Assembly: GCA_029260765.1 (NCBI GenBank)
Contig: JAJDCP010000021.1
Span: 1 to 40,814, forward strand
Direction of reading: 5' to 3'
DNA length: 40,814 bases
Origin: Planctomycetota bacterium
Lineage (GTDB): Bacteria > Planctomycetota > J058 > JAJDCP01
Part shown: positions 1-7,720 of the stretch, one piece after another
Numbering within the stretch: position 1 is the stretch's first letter
Layout: each line of letters starts with the position of its first letter
Position numbers and translations under genes: made by a program
Notes under the pieces: model-generated
Seen by the model: only the letters and a program-made list of their open reading frames with translations
What the model was told of the DNA's origin: nothing
Databases searched by the model: none

Positions 1-1
1 G

Positions 2-340
2 AAATTCGTAGCCTTTGAGCTCGCGCTCCAGTTGATCGCAGCCCTGCGACCGCTGATCGTCAAGCTCGCCCGCGTGGACAAGGACCTGGCTCGGCAACTC
101 CGCCGAGCAGCCTCGTCCCTCCCACTCAACCTCGCCGAAGGTAGCCGCCGAGCAGGCGGCGACCGCCTCCACTGCTTCCGCATTGCAGCTGGCAGCGCCG
201 AAGAAGTCCTTGCCGTGATCAAGGTTGCCATCGCCTGGCAATACCTCAACAGCGCAGAGACCGCGCATTCTCTCGAGCTGCTCGACAGAGAACAGGCAGT
301 CATCTATCGCCTGATCCATGGCCGTGCCGGCAAGCCCTGA
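2..340 (+). CDS. four-helix-bundle protein (S23 ribosomal-insert / Avd-like), 5' end outside window
   Basis: The reading frame is open back to base 2, so the gene begins before the window; a TTG at 32 is only an internal candidate. Visible residues include RQLRRAASSLPLNLAEGSRR, then RIAAGSAEEVLAVIKVAIAW, the two hallmark blocks of the 23S rRNA intervening-sequence four-helix-bundle family (TIGR02436 type): an amphipathic helix, the P-x-N-x-AEG turn, and the G-S-A-x-E helix. About 112 residues are seen, near the usual 110-120, so only a few N-terminal codons are missing. The family is structurally related to Avd of diversity-generating retroelements, but no reverse transcriptase is present here, and its cellular role is unknown. 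The stop codon is followed immediately by a dispersed tail repeat (344-560), and a broken homologue lies at 1000-1422. Confidence 0.85.
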   Translation, partial: KFVAFELALQLIAALRPLIVKLARVDKDLARQLRRAASSLPLNLAEGSRRAGGDRLHCFRIAAGSAEEVLAVIKVAIAWQYLNSAETAHSLELLDREQAVIYRLIHGRAGKP

Positions 341-343
341 CGG

Positions 344-560
344 GCCGGCCTTCGGCCGGCTCTCGGCCGGCCTTTCGAGTCCGATACGCCTCCGACTCAA
401 CTCCACAATACTGTCTTGCAGCTGGCCCTCCAGCTCGGCCCGGCGCCTGCTCCACTTCCCTGTGGGCCTCCAGCTTGTGCTGCTTGTACCCATCCGGTTC
501 GCTAGGCAACCGCCGGGCCAAGCCTCCGGGTCGCCTACGGCGACTGCAAGACATCCCATT
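344..560 (+). repeat. tail repeat, copy A (downstream of four-helix-bundle gene)
   Basis: Begins with GGCCGGCCTTCGGCCGGCTC directly after the four-helix stop. The same sequence order recurs on the - strand at 33010-33215: CGGCCTTCGGCCG, then CTCAACTCCACAATACTGTC-like, CGGCCCGGCGCYTGCTCCA, and GGCAACCGCCGGGCCAAG. Both copies give a related pseudo-peptide in one frame (PAFGRLSAGL ... SARRLL ... ARQPPGQxxGS). The frame lacks a convincing start, so I treat it as a dispersed element, not a gene. Confidence 0.65.
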
Positions 561-589
561 GGCGAAACTCTCTAAAAAGAAAAGACTTG

Positions 590-800
590 GGTTCGGTCGG
601 GGCTGGCTGACGTCGGTTGCTCGGGGATCGGCTTGGGGTCGTGAGACCCTGGTCGCCGTGCGACTGTCTTGGGGTCGCTTCCGAGGCCGAGTCCGATCGC
701 GACCGCGATGGCCGAAGCGGATGGCCGATCGGGATCGCGATCGCGATGACGGATGGCGATGGCGGATCGCGAGGCCGATGGGGACTCCGACTCTGATCCC
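590..800. repeat. GC-rich low-complexity tract (GGATCGCGATCG-like)
   Basis: Degenerate short-period repeats rich in GATCG, GATGGC and TCGG words, for example GATCGCGATCGCGATGACGG near 733-752. Open frames through it give RDRDRD-like sequence without protein character. Similar tracts lie beside the other four-helix/tail copies at 1430-1570, 33240-33330 and 34160-34290. Confidence 0.6.
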
Positions 801-881
801 GGCTTGGGCGAGACTCGTGACTCGCAGCACCTCGGGTCGCCCGAGTGCGGCGGGCTTCCACCCTACAGTCCTCCACCTGCA

Positions 882-1192
882 CCCCTCGTTCCTCGGGGCG
901 CCCGTGTGTTCGGCCGCTGCAACGCAGGCCCCCCGTTCCTCGGGGACTGCGCCTTGCTGACAGGTCTGTCCTGCACGGGGAACAGAGATGCGCCCGCTTC
1001 GCTGATGCTGGTTCGTCCGTTCCCCTGAACATCGCCGAAGGCAATCGCCGCGCATCAGCGAGTCCTTTCGCGCGAGGAACGAGCGCGGGAAGGCGAGCGG
1101 CCGCAGGTTCGTGCCCCGAGGCACGAGGGAGCACACCAAGGTGCGACCGGCTCCACCAATTCCTCCTCCGCCAGCCCCCTCGTACCTCGGGA
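882..1192. repeat. four copies of a 16-bp motif CCCTCGTnCCTCGGGG
   Basis: Copies at 882-898 (+), 929-945 (+), 1114-1129 (reverse orientation, CCCCGAGGCACGAGGG) and 1175-1192 (+). They lie in and just upstream of the broken four-helix gene. No coding potential is seen from 800 to 1000. Confidence 0.55.
1052..1108 (+). repeat. 57-bp repeat, copy 1, inserted in four-helix pseudogene
   Basis: Starts GCATCAGCGAGTCCTTTCGC and ends CGGCCGCAGGT. It aligns without gaps to 1248-1304 with ten mismatches in 57 positions by my count. It interrupts the codons after NRRA. Confidence 0.7.
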
Positions 1193-1247
1193 GCTGTCAA
1201 TCGGCCGCTTCGCTGATCCGCTGGCAGTGCCGACGAGGTCGTCGCTG

Positions 1248-1304
1248 CGCATCAGTGAGTCCTTCAGAGCGAGGGACGAGCGAGGAAGGGCGAACGGCCG
1301 AAGG
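1248..1304 (+). repeat. 57-bp repeat, copy 2, inserted in four-helix pseudogene
   Basis: Starts GCATCAGTGAGTCCTTCAGA and ends CGGCCGAAGGT. It separates pieces 2 and 3 of the pseudogene. Its reverse complement begins ACCTTCGGCCG, the core also found at 1817-1838 and 22149-22231. Confidence 0.7.
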
Positions 1305-1429
1305 TGTCGCCGTTGCCTGGCGAACCCTGAGCTACCGCAAGACGGTCGACGCTCTCGCTATTCTCGACCGTGTCCTGGCCATGCTGTACCGCCTCACCCA
1401 CGGCCGCGGCAGCGAGCCCTGACAGGCGG

Positions 1430-1570
1430 CCTTCGGCCTGATCGGCCCCGGCCCCGGCCTCGGGATCGCAATCGGCTTCGCGATCCGGGTCGGCCATCCC
1501 GATCGGCCCTCGGCCTCGGCCTCGCCATCGGCCATCGGCCATCGGCCATCGGCCTCGGAAACGATCCCAG
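1430..1570. repeat. GC-rich low-complexity tract with CATCGGC tandem repeats
   Basis: Runs of GGCCCCGGCCCCGGCCTCGG followed by about four tandem 7-bp CATCGGC units (about 1525-1553). Directly downstream of the broken four-helix gene. No gene-like frame. Confidence 0.7.
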
Positions 1571-1779
1571 ACAATCGTACGGCTGCCTTGACCGTTCGGA
1601 CCCGAGTCGAGTCGCCCTACCGTTGCCCGAAGGCCCAGTGACCTGGGCAACGCATTACGAAGACCTGAGACGCACGCGATCTCGCCAACGGCGTCTTGGC
1701 GCAACGCCCTCCGTTCTGGGCCGTCGCTTGCCACATCATATTCGATATCAACATCTTGTAACGACCAACCTGTTCCGAC

Positions 1780-1870
1780 TCGCGGAGCAACCGCCAGGCC
1801 AGAACTCCGGGTCGACCTTCGGCCGCTTCGCTGAGCGGCGACGCCAAGATGCTGCATTGTCGTCCGTTCG
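1780..1870 (+). repeat. tail repeat, copy B (3' half only)
   Basis: GAGCAACCGCCAGGCCAGAA, then CTCCGGGTCGACCTTCGGCC and GCTTCGCTGAGCGGCGACGC. This corresponds to about 515-560 of copy A and to the reverse complement of 33000-33060. The pseudo-peptide AEQPPGQNSGSTFGRFAERR parallels ARQPPGQ of the other copies. The rest of 1571-2150 shows no convincing gene. Confidence 0.6.
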
Positions 1871-2151
1871 AACTTGCGCGCCGCCCGACGAGAACAAGGC
1901 GTCCCGGCTCAAGCTCTGCTGCGCCTCCACGCCGTAGCGACGCCGGGTGACCGTGCCCTCTTCGGTTTCGTTCGGGCCGACCACCAGCACGTTGGGGATC
2001 CTGTAACGAGCTCGATGCAGCCCCCCTGCTGCGCGTCGAAGGTCCTGATCGGCAGAACCTGCTCGAATTGCGTGGCGACCAGTACGTAGCGACCGGAGCG
2101 GTCGCTGTGCGAGGCCAGAGCGTGGCAGGCTTGATGAGGAGAATCACGCCG

Positions 2152-2166
2152 CAGTCTGCTAGACTG
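2152..2166 (+). promoter_or_regulatory. palindromic motif CAGTCTGCTAGACTG upstream of kinase
   Basis: Perfect inverted repeat CAGTCT-gct-AGACTG ending 27 bases before the kinase start. GCAGTCTGCT also occurs at 12131-12140 and, reversed, at 22096-22105 upstream of another gene. TGCTAGACT resembles an extended -10 element, so this may be a promoter; no good -35 is visible. Confidence 0.35.
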
Positions 2167-2192
2167 CTTAGCCACTCTTCGCCAACCCATCG

Positions 2193-4916
2193 GTGCCGCC
2201 TATGCCGCCCAACGACGCTCCCCCGCCCGAAGGTCCTGCCATCGGAAACGACGACAGCACCGTGCAAGCGCGTCCCTCGGAGACCGAGGCGGATGTGCGC
2301 CAGAGCTTCGGCCCCTATCAGATCCTGGAGGAGATCGCCCGCGGAGGCCAGGGAGTGGTGTACAGGGCGCGGCACAGCAGCCTGGGCACGCTGGTCGCGA
2401 TCAAGCTGTTGCGCGCTGTCGACCCGACCCGTCTGGCGCGCTTCCGCCAGGAAGCCCGGGTGCTGGCGCGGCTCAAACATCCCCATCTGCTGGATGTCTC
2501 CGACCTGGGGGAGATCGACGGCGCTCCTTACCTCGTGATGCAGTACGTTGCAGGCGAGAACTTGAGAGCGCGGGTGGGATCCCGCGGAATCCCGGACTTT
2601 GCCTGGAGCGCTACCGTGATGGGAGCCGTGGCGCGCACCCTGCACTTCTGCCATGGCCAGGGCGTCATCCATCGGGATCTCAAACCGGCCAACGTCCTGA
2701 TTGAGACGGAGTCCGAGACACCGATCGTCGCCGACTTCGGTTTGATCAAGCGGGATGCCGCGCTCTTTCGTCTGCCAGAAGGGGAAACGACCGAGCTGTC
2801 CGCCAGCGGCGAATTCAAAGGGACCGTGGCCTACATGGCACCCGAGCAGATCGACCCCAACCAATTCGGTCCGGTCGGCCCCTGGACCGACGTATACGCT
2901 CTGGGGGGCACCCTGTACTTTCTGTTGACGGGTCGCTCGCCTTTTCCGGGCACGCGCACCGAGCAGCTGCTGGCCAAGCTGGTGCACGACGTGCCCCAGG
3001 ATCCTGCCGAGCTCAATCCTGACACTCCGAGGCCGCTGGCAGGTTTGTGCATGGCGGCGCTCGCCAGGGACCCGAAGCGGCGTCCGCACAGTGCCGAAGC
3101 CTTCGCGGATGCCCTGCAACGCGCGTCGCCAGGCACCGACAGCTCGGAGGCAGCGGCTCGCTCCGCAACGAGCTCTCGGGTTTTTTCTGGTCTCCCATGG
3201 GCTTTGGGCCTGATCCTCGCCCTTGGGGTGTTGCTGCTCGTCCTGGCTGTGCTGGCATTCCCCGGTCCTGCCCGTCTGAAGCTCGCCGTCGACTGCGATA
3301 GTGTGCAGGTCTGGCAGGCTGGCAATTTCCTCGGATACACAGGCCGCGGGCGCGCGTTGGAGCTCGAGTTGCCCCTCGACACCCGTGAGCTGGTTCTCCG
3401 TCGTCAGGGCGCAGAGCACCGGCTCTCGATCGAGCTGTCTGCCGGGCATACGCTGCAGAGGAGCGTGTCGCTCCAGGTTCCCATCAGCATCGCTGCCGAC
3501 CCTGCCTCCAGGCTCAGTCTCTGGAATCAGCAGCGCATGCTCGTCAGCGATGCCGAGGGCGGTCTGCTCAGGGAGGTGCCAGCGCCGACCGCATTCCGGG
3601 TGCCGATGGGGCGCTACCAGCTGCGCCTGGAGGCGGCTGGACACCACGTGCTGGACACCAGCCTTGTCGTTGTTCCCGGGCCCAGCTCATTCCGTTTCGA
3701 GCTCGCACCTGTCGTTCGCTGGACAAAGACGGTGGGCCACTACATAGACGACGCCCCGTTCATCCACGACCTGGACGGGGATGGCGTCGCGGACCTGCTC
3801 GTTGTCGCCAGGCGCAACCGGGGCAGGGGCTCGCTCGGCCAGGTTCTAGCGCTCTCAGGGCGGGACGGGGCGCTGCTCTGGCAACCCCCGGATACCGTCA
3901 ACGTTTTCGGGCGGCTGCTCGTCCAACACGATGCACTGCGCAGCGAAGTGGTCTTCGCGACTATTGCCGAGCAGGGCCCTGGACGGGTTGTGTGGCTCGA
4001 TGCAGCCACCGGCAGCCCGAGGCACGCTCTGCGCCTGGCTGGAGCAGAGGGCCAGTCCTACGGTCTGGTGTCGATCAACCATGAAACCACGGAGTTCATG
4101 GTGCTCGTGGGTACCCACGTGCTCGAGCCCACGATCGTCTTCGGGGTGGGCCGCGACCGCGAGATCGCCTGGACGCTAACGCCGGCAGACCTGGACCTTC
4201 GGTCCGGAATGGCGACAGGCCGGGACCTCATGAGTTTCGACGATGACGGAGACCAGATTGCGGACGGCTTCCTGTTCGGTTACGGCGCCGAGCTCCACGC
4301 GCTGCGCCTTGATCCCAGAGGTGGCATGCCCACGATGGGCGGGAGCATCCCGCTGAGGTCCTTGAAAGGTCGCTTCAGCGCCAGGCGGGCCACGGACGAG
4401 ACCCGCGCTCTCTTGTTCCTGGGCGAGAGCAGACCCGGCCTGGATCTGCTGGTCCTCAACGCCGACGGGACGGAGCGCTGGAGAGACGTCGATACGGTGT
4501 CTCGGTCCTACCACGGCGCACATTGGATGGACATCGATCAGGACGGCCGCTGCGAGATCGCCTTCATCCGCTCGACGGAGGGTCCAGTGCATGAGTTGTT
4601 GATTCTCGAGGCTGAACGCGGACAGGTGGTGGCACGCCGCGAGCTCGAACAACCTCCGCAGGGCCTGGCAGGGTTCCGACGAGGCGGCAGGTTCTTCCTG
4701 GCTGTAACGACGTCAGATCCGACGACCGGCAGCAGCACCGTCACGCTGCACGACCCGGGCACGCTTGATGGGGTGTGGAGCCATCAGCTGGAGAACTGCA
4801 GCGGGATCCGGCTGCTCGGCGCCGACCTTGATGGCGATGGCGCGGACGTGCTGATCCTGTGCTTGTTCGATCAGGGCATCATCCAGGTCGTCGATCCTGC
4901 CTTCGCGTGGCCGTAG
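2193..4916 (+). CDS. membrane Ser/Thr protein kinase with FG-GAP-type beta-propeller
   Basis: A 907-residue Hanks-type kinase. The kinase domain covers about 42-310: glycine loop ARGGQGVVYRA, VAIK lysine K71, catalytic HRDLKPAN with D162, DFG at 181-183, APEQ at 216-219. A single transmembrane helix (about 334-356, LGLILALGVLLLVLAVLAF) separates it from the outer part. There a PEGA-like stretch (about 360-480) is followed by repeated calcium-loop-like DLDGDGVADLL, DDDGDQIADGF, DIDQDGRCEIAF and DLDGDGADVLIL, typical of FG-GAP/VCBS propellers. I infer a receptor kinase with a periplasmic sensor. Start is GTG 2193; ATG 2202 is equally possible, and neither has a clear ribosome site. It stands alone upstream of phoB, 175 bases away. 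Substrates and ligand are unknown. Confidence 0.93.
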   Translation: MPPMPPNDAPPPEGPAIGNDDSTVQARPSETEADVRQSFGPYQILEEIARGGQGVVYRARHSSLGTLVAIKLLRAVDPTRLARFRQEARVLARLKHPHLLDVSDLGEIDGAPYLVMQYVAGENLRARVGSRGIPDFAWSATVMGAVARTLHFCHGQGVIHRDLKPANVLIETESETPIVADFGLIKRDAALFRLPEGETTELSASGEFKGTVAYMAPEQIDPNQFGPVGPWTDVYALGGTLYFLLTGRSPFPGTRTEQLLAKLVHDVPQDPAELNPDTPRPLAGLCMAALARDPKRRPHSAEAFADALQRASPGTDSSEAAARSATSSRVFSGLPWALGLILALGVLLLVLAVLAFPGPARLKLAVDCDSVQVWQAGNFLGYTGRGRALELELPLDTRELVLRRQGAEHRLSIELSAGHTLQRSVSLQVPISIAADPASRLSLWNQQRMLVSDAEGGLLREVPAPTAFRVPMGRYQLRLEAAGHHVLDTSLVVVPGPSSFRFELAPVVRWTKTVGHYIDDAPFIHDLDGDGVADLLVVARRNRGRGSLGQVLALSGRDGALLWQPPDTVNVFGRLLVQHDALRSEVVFATIAEQGPGRVVWLDAATGSPRHALRLAGAEGQSYGLVSINHETTEFMVLVGTHVLEPTIVFGVGRDREIAWTLTPADLDLRSGMATGRDLMSFDDDGDQIADGFLFGYGAELHALRLDPRGGMPTMGGSIPLRSLKGRFSARRATDETRALLFLGESRPGLDLLVLNADGTERWRDVDTVSRSYHGAHWMDIDQDGRCEIAFIRSTEGPVHELLILEAERGQVVARRELEQPPQGLAGFRRGGRFFLAVTTSDPTTGSSTVTLHDPGTLDGVWSHQLENCSGIRLLGADLDGDGADVLILCLFDQGIIQVVDPAFAWP

Positions 4917-5091
4917 CCCCTGGCCGTTCGAGCCGCGCGGATGCCCCCCTACACCTCGATCAACAGACCCTGGTGTTGCCTGGGCCGGAAGCACCCTCGG
5001 TGGAGAAGATTCTTCTGCTCTTTACCTTGCCTTCATCGGCCTCCTGTAGTTTCCTTGGCCACCAAGGACCCTCCTGGACCGAGAGCACCCC

Positions 5092-5790
5092 ATGAAACGC
5101 CCGAAGATCGTAGTCATCGAAGATGAGCCCGACATTCGGGAGCTGCTCGAGTACAACCTCGCCCGGGAAGGCTTCCGGGTCCATTCGACGAGGGACGGCG
5201 AAGAGGGGCTCTCGCTGGTGAAGCGGGAGGATCCAGACGCCGTCCTCCTGGACCTGATGCTCCCCGGCCTCGACGGGATTGAAGTCTGCCGCAAGCTCAA
5301 GTCGGATCCACTGACCCGAGCCATTCCGATCGTGATGGTCACGGCCAAGGGCGAGGAGAGTGACATCGTGCTGGGCCTGGGGATCGGCGCAGATGACTAT
5401 GTGGCCAAACCCTTCAGCATCAAGGAGCTCATCGCGAGGGTCAAGGCGGTCCTGCGACGCGGAGCCCTCAAGGAAGAGCGCACAGATCGCGAACGCATCG
5501 TGCGTGACGGTGTCGTGATCGATGCCGGATGTCACACTGTCCGCGTCGATGGCAAATCGCTCACGTTCACCGCCACGCAGTTCCGGCTGCTCCACTTTCT
5601 CGCGTCCCATCCGGGCAGGGTCTTCACTCGAGATCAGCTCCTGAGCCGTGTGATCGGTGAGGACGCGCTGGTTGTCGACCGCAACATAGACGTTCACGTC
5701 AGGGCTATCCGCAAGAAGCTGGTGTCCTACCGCGATCTCATCGAGACCATCCGGGGAGTCGGCTATCGCTTCCAGGACGAAGACGAGTAG
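5092..5790 (+). CDS. phoB: phosphate regulon response regulator PhoB
   Basis: 232 residues of OmpR/PhoB type. The receiver domain (1-120) has the acidic pair E10/D11, phospho-acceptor D54 in VLLDLMLPGLDG, T84 and K106. A winged-helix effector domain (about 130-230) contains the family ending VDVHVRAIRKKL-like and IRGVGYRF. It would be phosphorylated by PhoR, encoded 3 bases downstream, and bind promoters of phosphate-starvation genes. The assignment to phosphate rests on the adjacent pstSCAB-phoU, since the receiver/winged-helix type alone is not specific. Start ATG 5092 follows a weak GAGAG. I did not find a convincing Pho box before phoB or pstS. Confidence 0.93.
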   Translation: MKRPKIVVIEDEPDIRELLEYNLAREGFRVHSTRDGEEGLSLVKREDPDAVLLDLMLPGLDGIEVCRKLKSDPLTRAIPIVMVTAKGEESDIVLGLGIGADDYVAKPFSIKELIARVKAVLRRGALKEERTDRERIVRDGVVIDAGCHTVRVDGKSLTFTATQFRLLHFLASHPGRVFTRDQLLSRVIGEDALVVDRNIDVHVRAIRKKLVSYRDLIETIRGVGYRFQDEDE

Positions 5791-5793
5791 ACC

Positions 5794-7587
5794 ATGTTCC
5801 GTTCCCGGTTTCTCTGGAAGCTCTACGCCGGCTATGTCTTGCTCATCCTGGTCTTCACGGCGATCGTCGGTTTCCTGATCGCGCGGCAGATCGAACAAGA
5901 CACGCTCAACGAGATCCAGGAATCTCTCCGAACCCGAGCCGTTCTTCTGCGGGACGCCGTGATCCCCTCTCTCAGCGGACATCCCGACAACGCACTCCAG
6001 AAACGCGTGCACAAGCTTGGAGCTGAGATCCTCACGCGCCTGACCGTGATGGACCCCAACGGAAAAGTCCTGGCCGATTCGGAGGAAGATCCGTCGCGCA
6101 TGGATGACCACTCCAACCGTCCGGAGATCCTGGCAGCTGGCTCGCATGGCGTCGGGACAGCGGTGCGCTTCAGCAACACCGTGCGCACGAGGATGATGTA
6201 CGTCGCGCTGCCGGTGCACAGTCAGGACCGTCTGATGGGATTCGTGCGCGCCTCGCTGCCCCTGTCGGCCATCGACGAGCGGCTGGCAGACCTGCGGGCG
6301 ACCGTGGCTCTTGGAGCTGGCGTCGCCGCCGGAGTCGCGCTGCTTCTGGGATTCTTCATGGCCCGCAGCTTCGCCGCTCCGCTCTCGTCGATGACCCGTG
6401 TGGCGGAGTCGATGTCGTCCGGCGACTACGGAGCGCAGCTACCGGTCACGAGGCGGGACGAGGTCGGGGACCTGGCGCTGGCCCTCAACCGGATGGCCCG
6501 CAGTTGCAAAGAACGCATGGAGACGATCACGACGGACCACAACAAACTCCTCGCCATCCTGGCTGGCATGGTCGAAGGGGTTGTCGCGGTCGACCATGAG
6601 GAGCGGGTGGTGCACCTCAACGCCGTGGCCGCGGCGATCCTCCGCGGCGCGCCGAATGCCTCGATAGGAAAGAAGATCTGGGAGGTGAGCCGTGTCCCGG
6701 AGGTGTGTGAGGCTCTCTCTGCCACCCTCAAAGACGTCAAGCAGACACGTCGCGAGCTGCGCCTCGTATCGCCGCCACGAGACCAGGTCGTCGAGATGCA
6801 CGCCTCCCCGCTACACAACGGGGACGGAAAACTCGTCGGCGCGGTGCTGGTGCTGCACGATGTCACAGAGCTCAAACGCCTGGAGACTGTGCGTCGCGAC
6901 TTCGTGGGCAACGTCTCGCACGAGCTCAAGACGCCGATCACGGCCATCCGGGTGCTCGTCGAGACTCTGCTCGATGACGTGGACCTGGACCTGGTGACGC
7001 GCCAGCGTTTTTTGACCAAGATCCTGGACCAGACCATGCGGCTGTCGACGCTCGTGACGGATCTCCTGAACCTCTCGCGGCTGGAGTCCAAAGACACCGC
7101 CCTGGAGTGGGGGGACGTCGACCTGCGCGACACCGCGGAGACCGCTTCGCAGGCACTTCTGCCCGCGGCCGAAGTGCGTGGCGTCGAGGTGGAAGTGCTG
7201 AAACCTGACAGCGCCCTCGAGGTCCGTGGTGACGCCGAGGCGCTCCGCCAGGTCGCGACGAATCTGCTCGACAATGCCCTCAAATACACCCCGCGCGGGG
7301 GCAAGGTCTGGCTGCGCCTGCGAGCCGATGGGCCGAGCGCGATCATCGAGGTCGAAGACACCGGCATCGGCATCGAACAGCGCCATCAGGCTCGGATCTT
7401 CGAACGCTTCTACCGCGTCGACAAGGCGCGCTCGCGGGAGCTGGGAGGCACCGGCCTCGGTCTCTCGATCGTCAAGCACGTCGTCCTCGCCCACGGGGGA
7501 GAGGTCTCGGTCGTGAGCAAGCACGGCAAGGGCAGCACATTCCGCGTGCGGCTCCCGCTCTCCTCGGCAGCCGACGCTCGGGCATAA
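5794..7587 (+). CDS. phoR: phosphate regulon sensor histidine kinase PhoR
   Basis: 597 residues. Transmembrane helix 1 at about 8-29, an extracytoplasmic sensor region of about 135 residues, transmembrane helix 2 at about 170-190, HAMP linker (about 190-243), PAS domain (about 248-362, LLAILAGMVEGVVAVDHEER), HisKA with SHELKTP (phospho-histidine H376), and a HATPase_c domain with N-box NLLDNALKYTP, DTGIGI and GGTGLGLSIV. This is a long PhoR/PnpS-type kinase with a real periplasmic domain, unlike the short E. coli form. The gene is separated from phoB by 3 bases, so the two are almost certainly co-transcribed. Confidence 0.93.
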   Translation: MFRSRFLWKLYAGYVLLILVFTAIVGFLIARQIEQDTLNEIQESLRTRAVLLRDAVIPSLSGHPDNALQKRVHKLGAEILTRLTVMDPNGKVLADSEEDPSRMDDHSNRPEILAAGSHGVGTAVRFSNTVRTRMMYVALPVHSQDRLMGFVRASLPLSAIDERLADLRATVALGAGVAAGVALLLGFFMARSFAAPLSSMTRVAESMSSGDYGAQLPVTRRDEVGDLALALNRMARSCKERMETITTDHNKLLAILAGMVEGVVAVDHEERVVHLNAVAAAILRGAPNASIGKKIWEVSRVPEVCEALSATLKDVKQTRRELRLVSPPRDQVVEMHASPLHNGDGKLVGAVLVLHDVTELKRLETVRRDFVGNVSHELKTPITAIRVLVETLLDDVDLDLVTRQRFLTKILDQTMRLSTLVTDLLNLSRLESKDTALEWGDVDLRDTAETASQALLPAAEVRGVEVEVLKPDSALEVRGDAEALRQVATNLLDNALKYTPRGGKVWLRLRADGPSAIIEVEDTGIGIEQRHQARIFERFYRVDKARSRELGGTGLGLSIVKHVVLAHGGEVSVVSKHGKGSTFRVRLPLSSAADARA

Positions 7588-7720
7588 CGCCGCACGGATC
7601 CGCAGACATTCTCGCTCTCTTTATCCTGGCCTCACACAGGTTTCATAGGGTGCGCGCAGATGCAGCCACGAAGCGGCTCTCTCGCTTCACAAAGACTCGA
7701 GCAAACGACGGAGGAATCAC

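Larger units (their letters stand above)
1000..1422 (+). pseudogene. broken four-helix-bundle gene, split by two small insertions
   Basis: Three pieces of a four-helix-bundle protein lie in order. Piece 1 (about 1000-1051) encodes AGSSVPLNIAEGNRRA; piece 2 (about 1218-1247) encodes AGSADEVVAA; piece 3 (about 1305-1422) encodes VAVAWRTLSYRKTVDALAIL and ends YRLTHGRGSEP, matching the ending YRLIHGRAGKP of the gene at 2-340. Between the pieces lie sequences beginning with a shared 57-bp repeat. The N-terminal helix upstream of 1000 is not recognisable. The gene cannot give an intact product. Like the first copy it is followed by CCCTGACAGGCGGCCTTCGGCC, the beginning of the tail repeat. Confidence 0.75.

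Noticed and set aside
2..560. Diversity-generating retroelement (Avd, template repeat, variable repeat, reverse transcriptase)
   Set aside because: The four-helix protein is only Avd-like; no reverse transcriptase and no adenine-biased variable repeat are present in the window.
475..960. 161-codon + frame through the tail repeat and low-complexity tract
   Set aside because: Arg-rich RDRDRD sequence from short-period DNA, no start signal.
1617..3647. 676-codon open frame on the - strand over the kinase N-terminus
   Set aside because: Antisense to the kinase catalytic domain, whose motifs are unmistakable.
7588..7720. Pho box before pstS
   Set aside because: TCACACAGGTTTCATAGG has some resemblance, but two properly spaced 7-bp repeats cannot be aligned convincingly.
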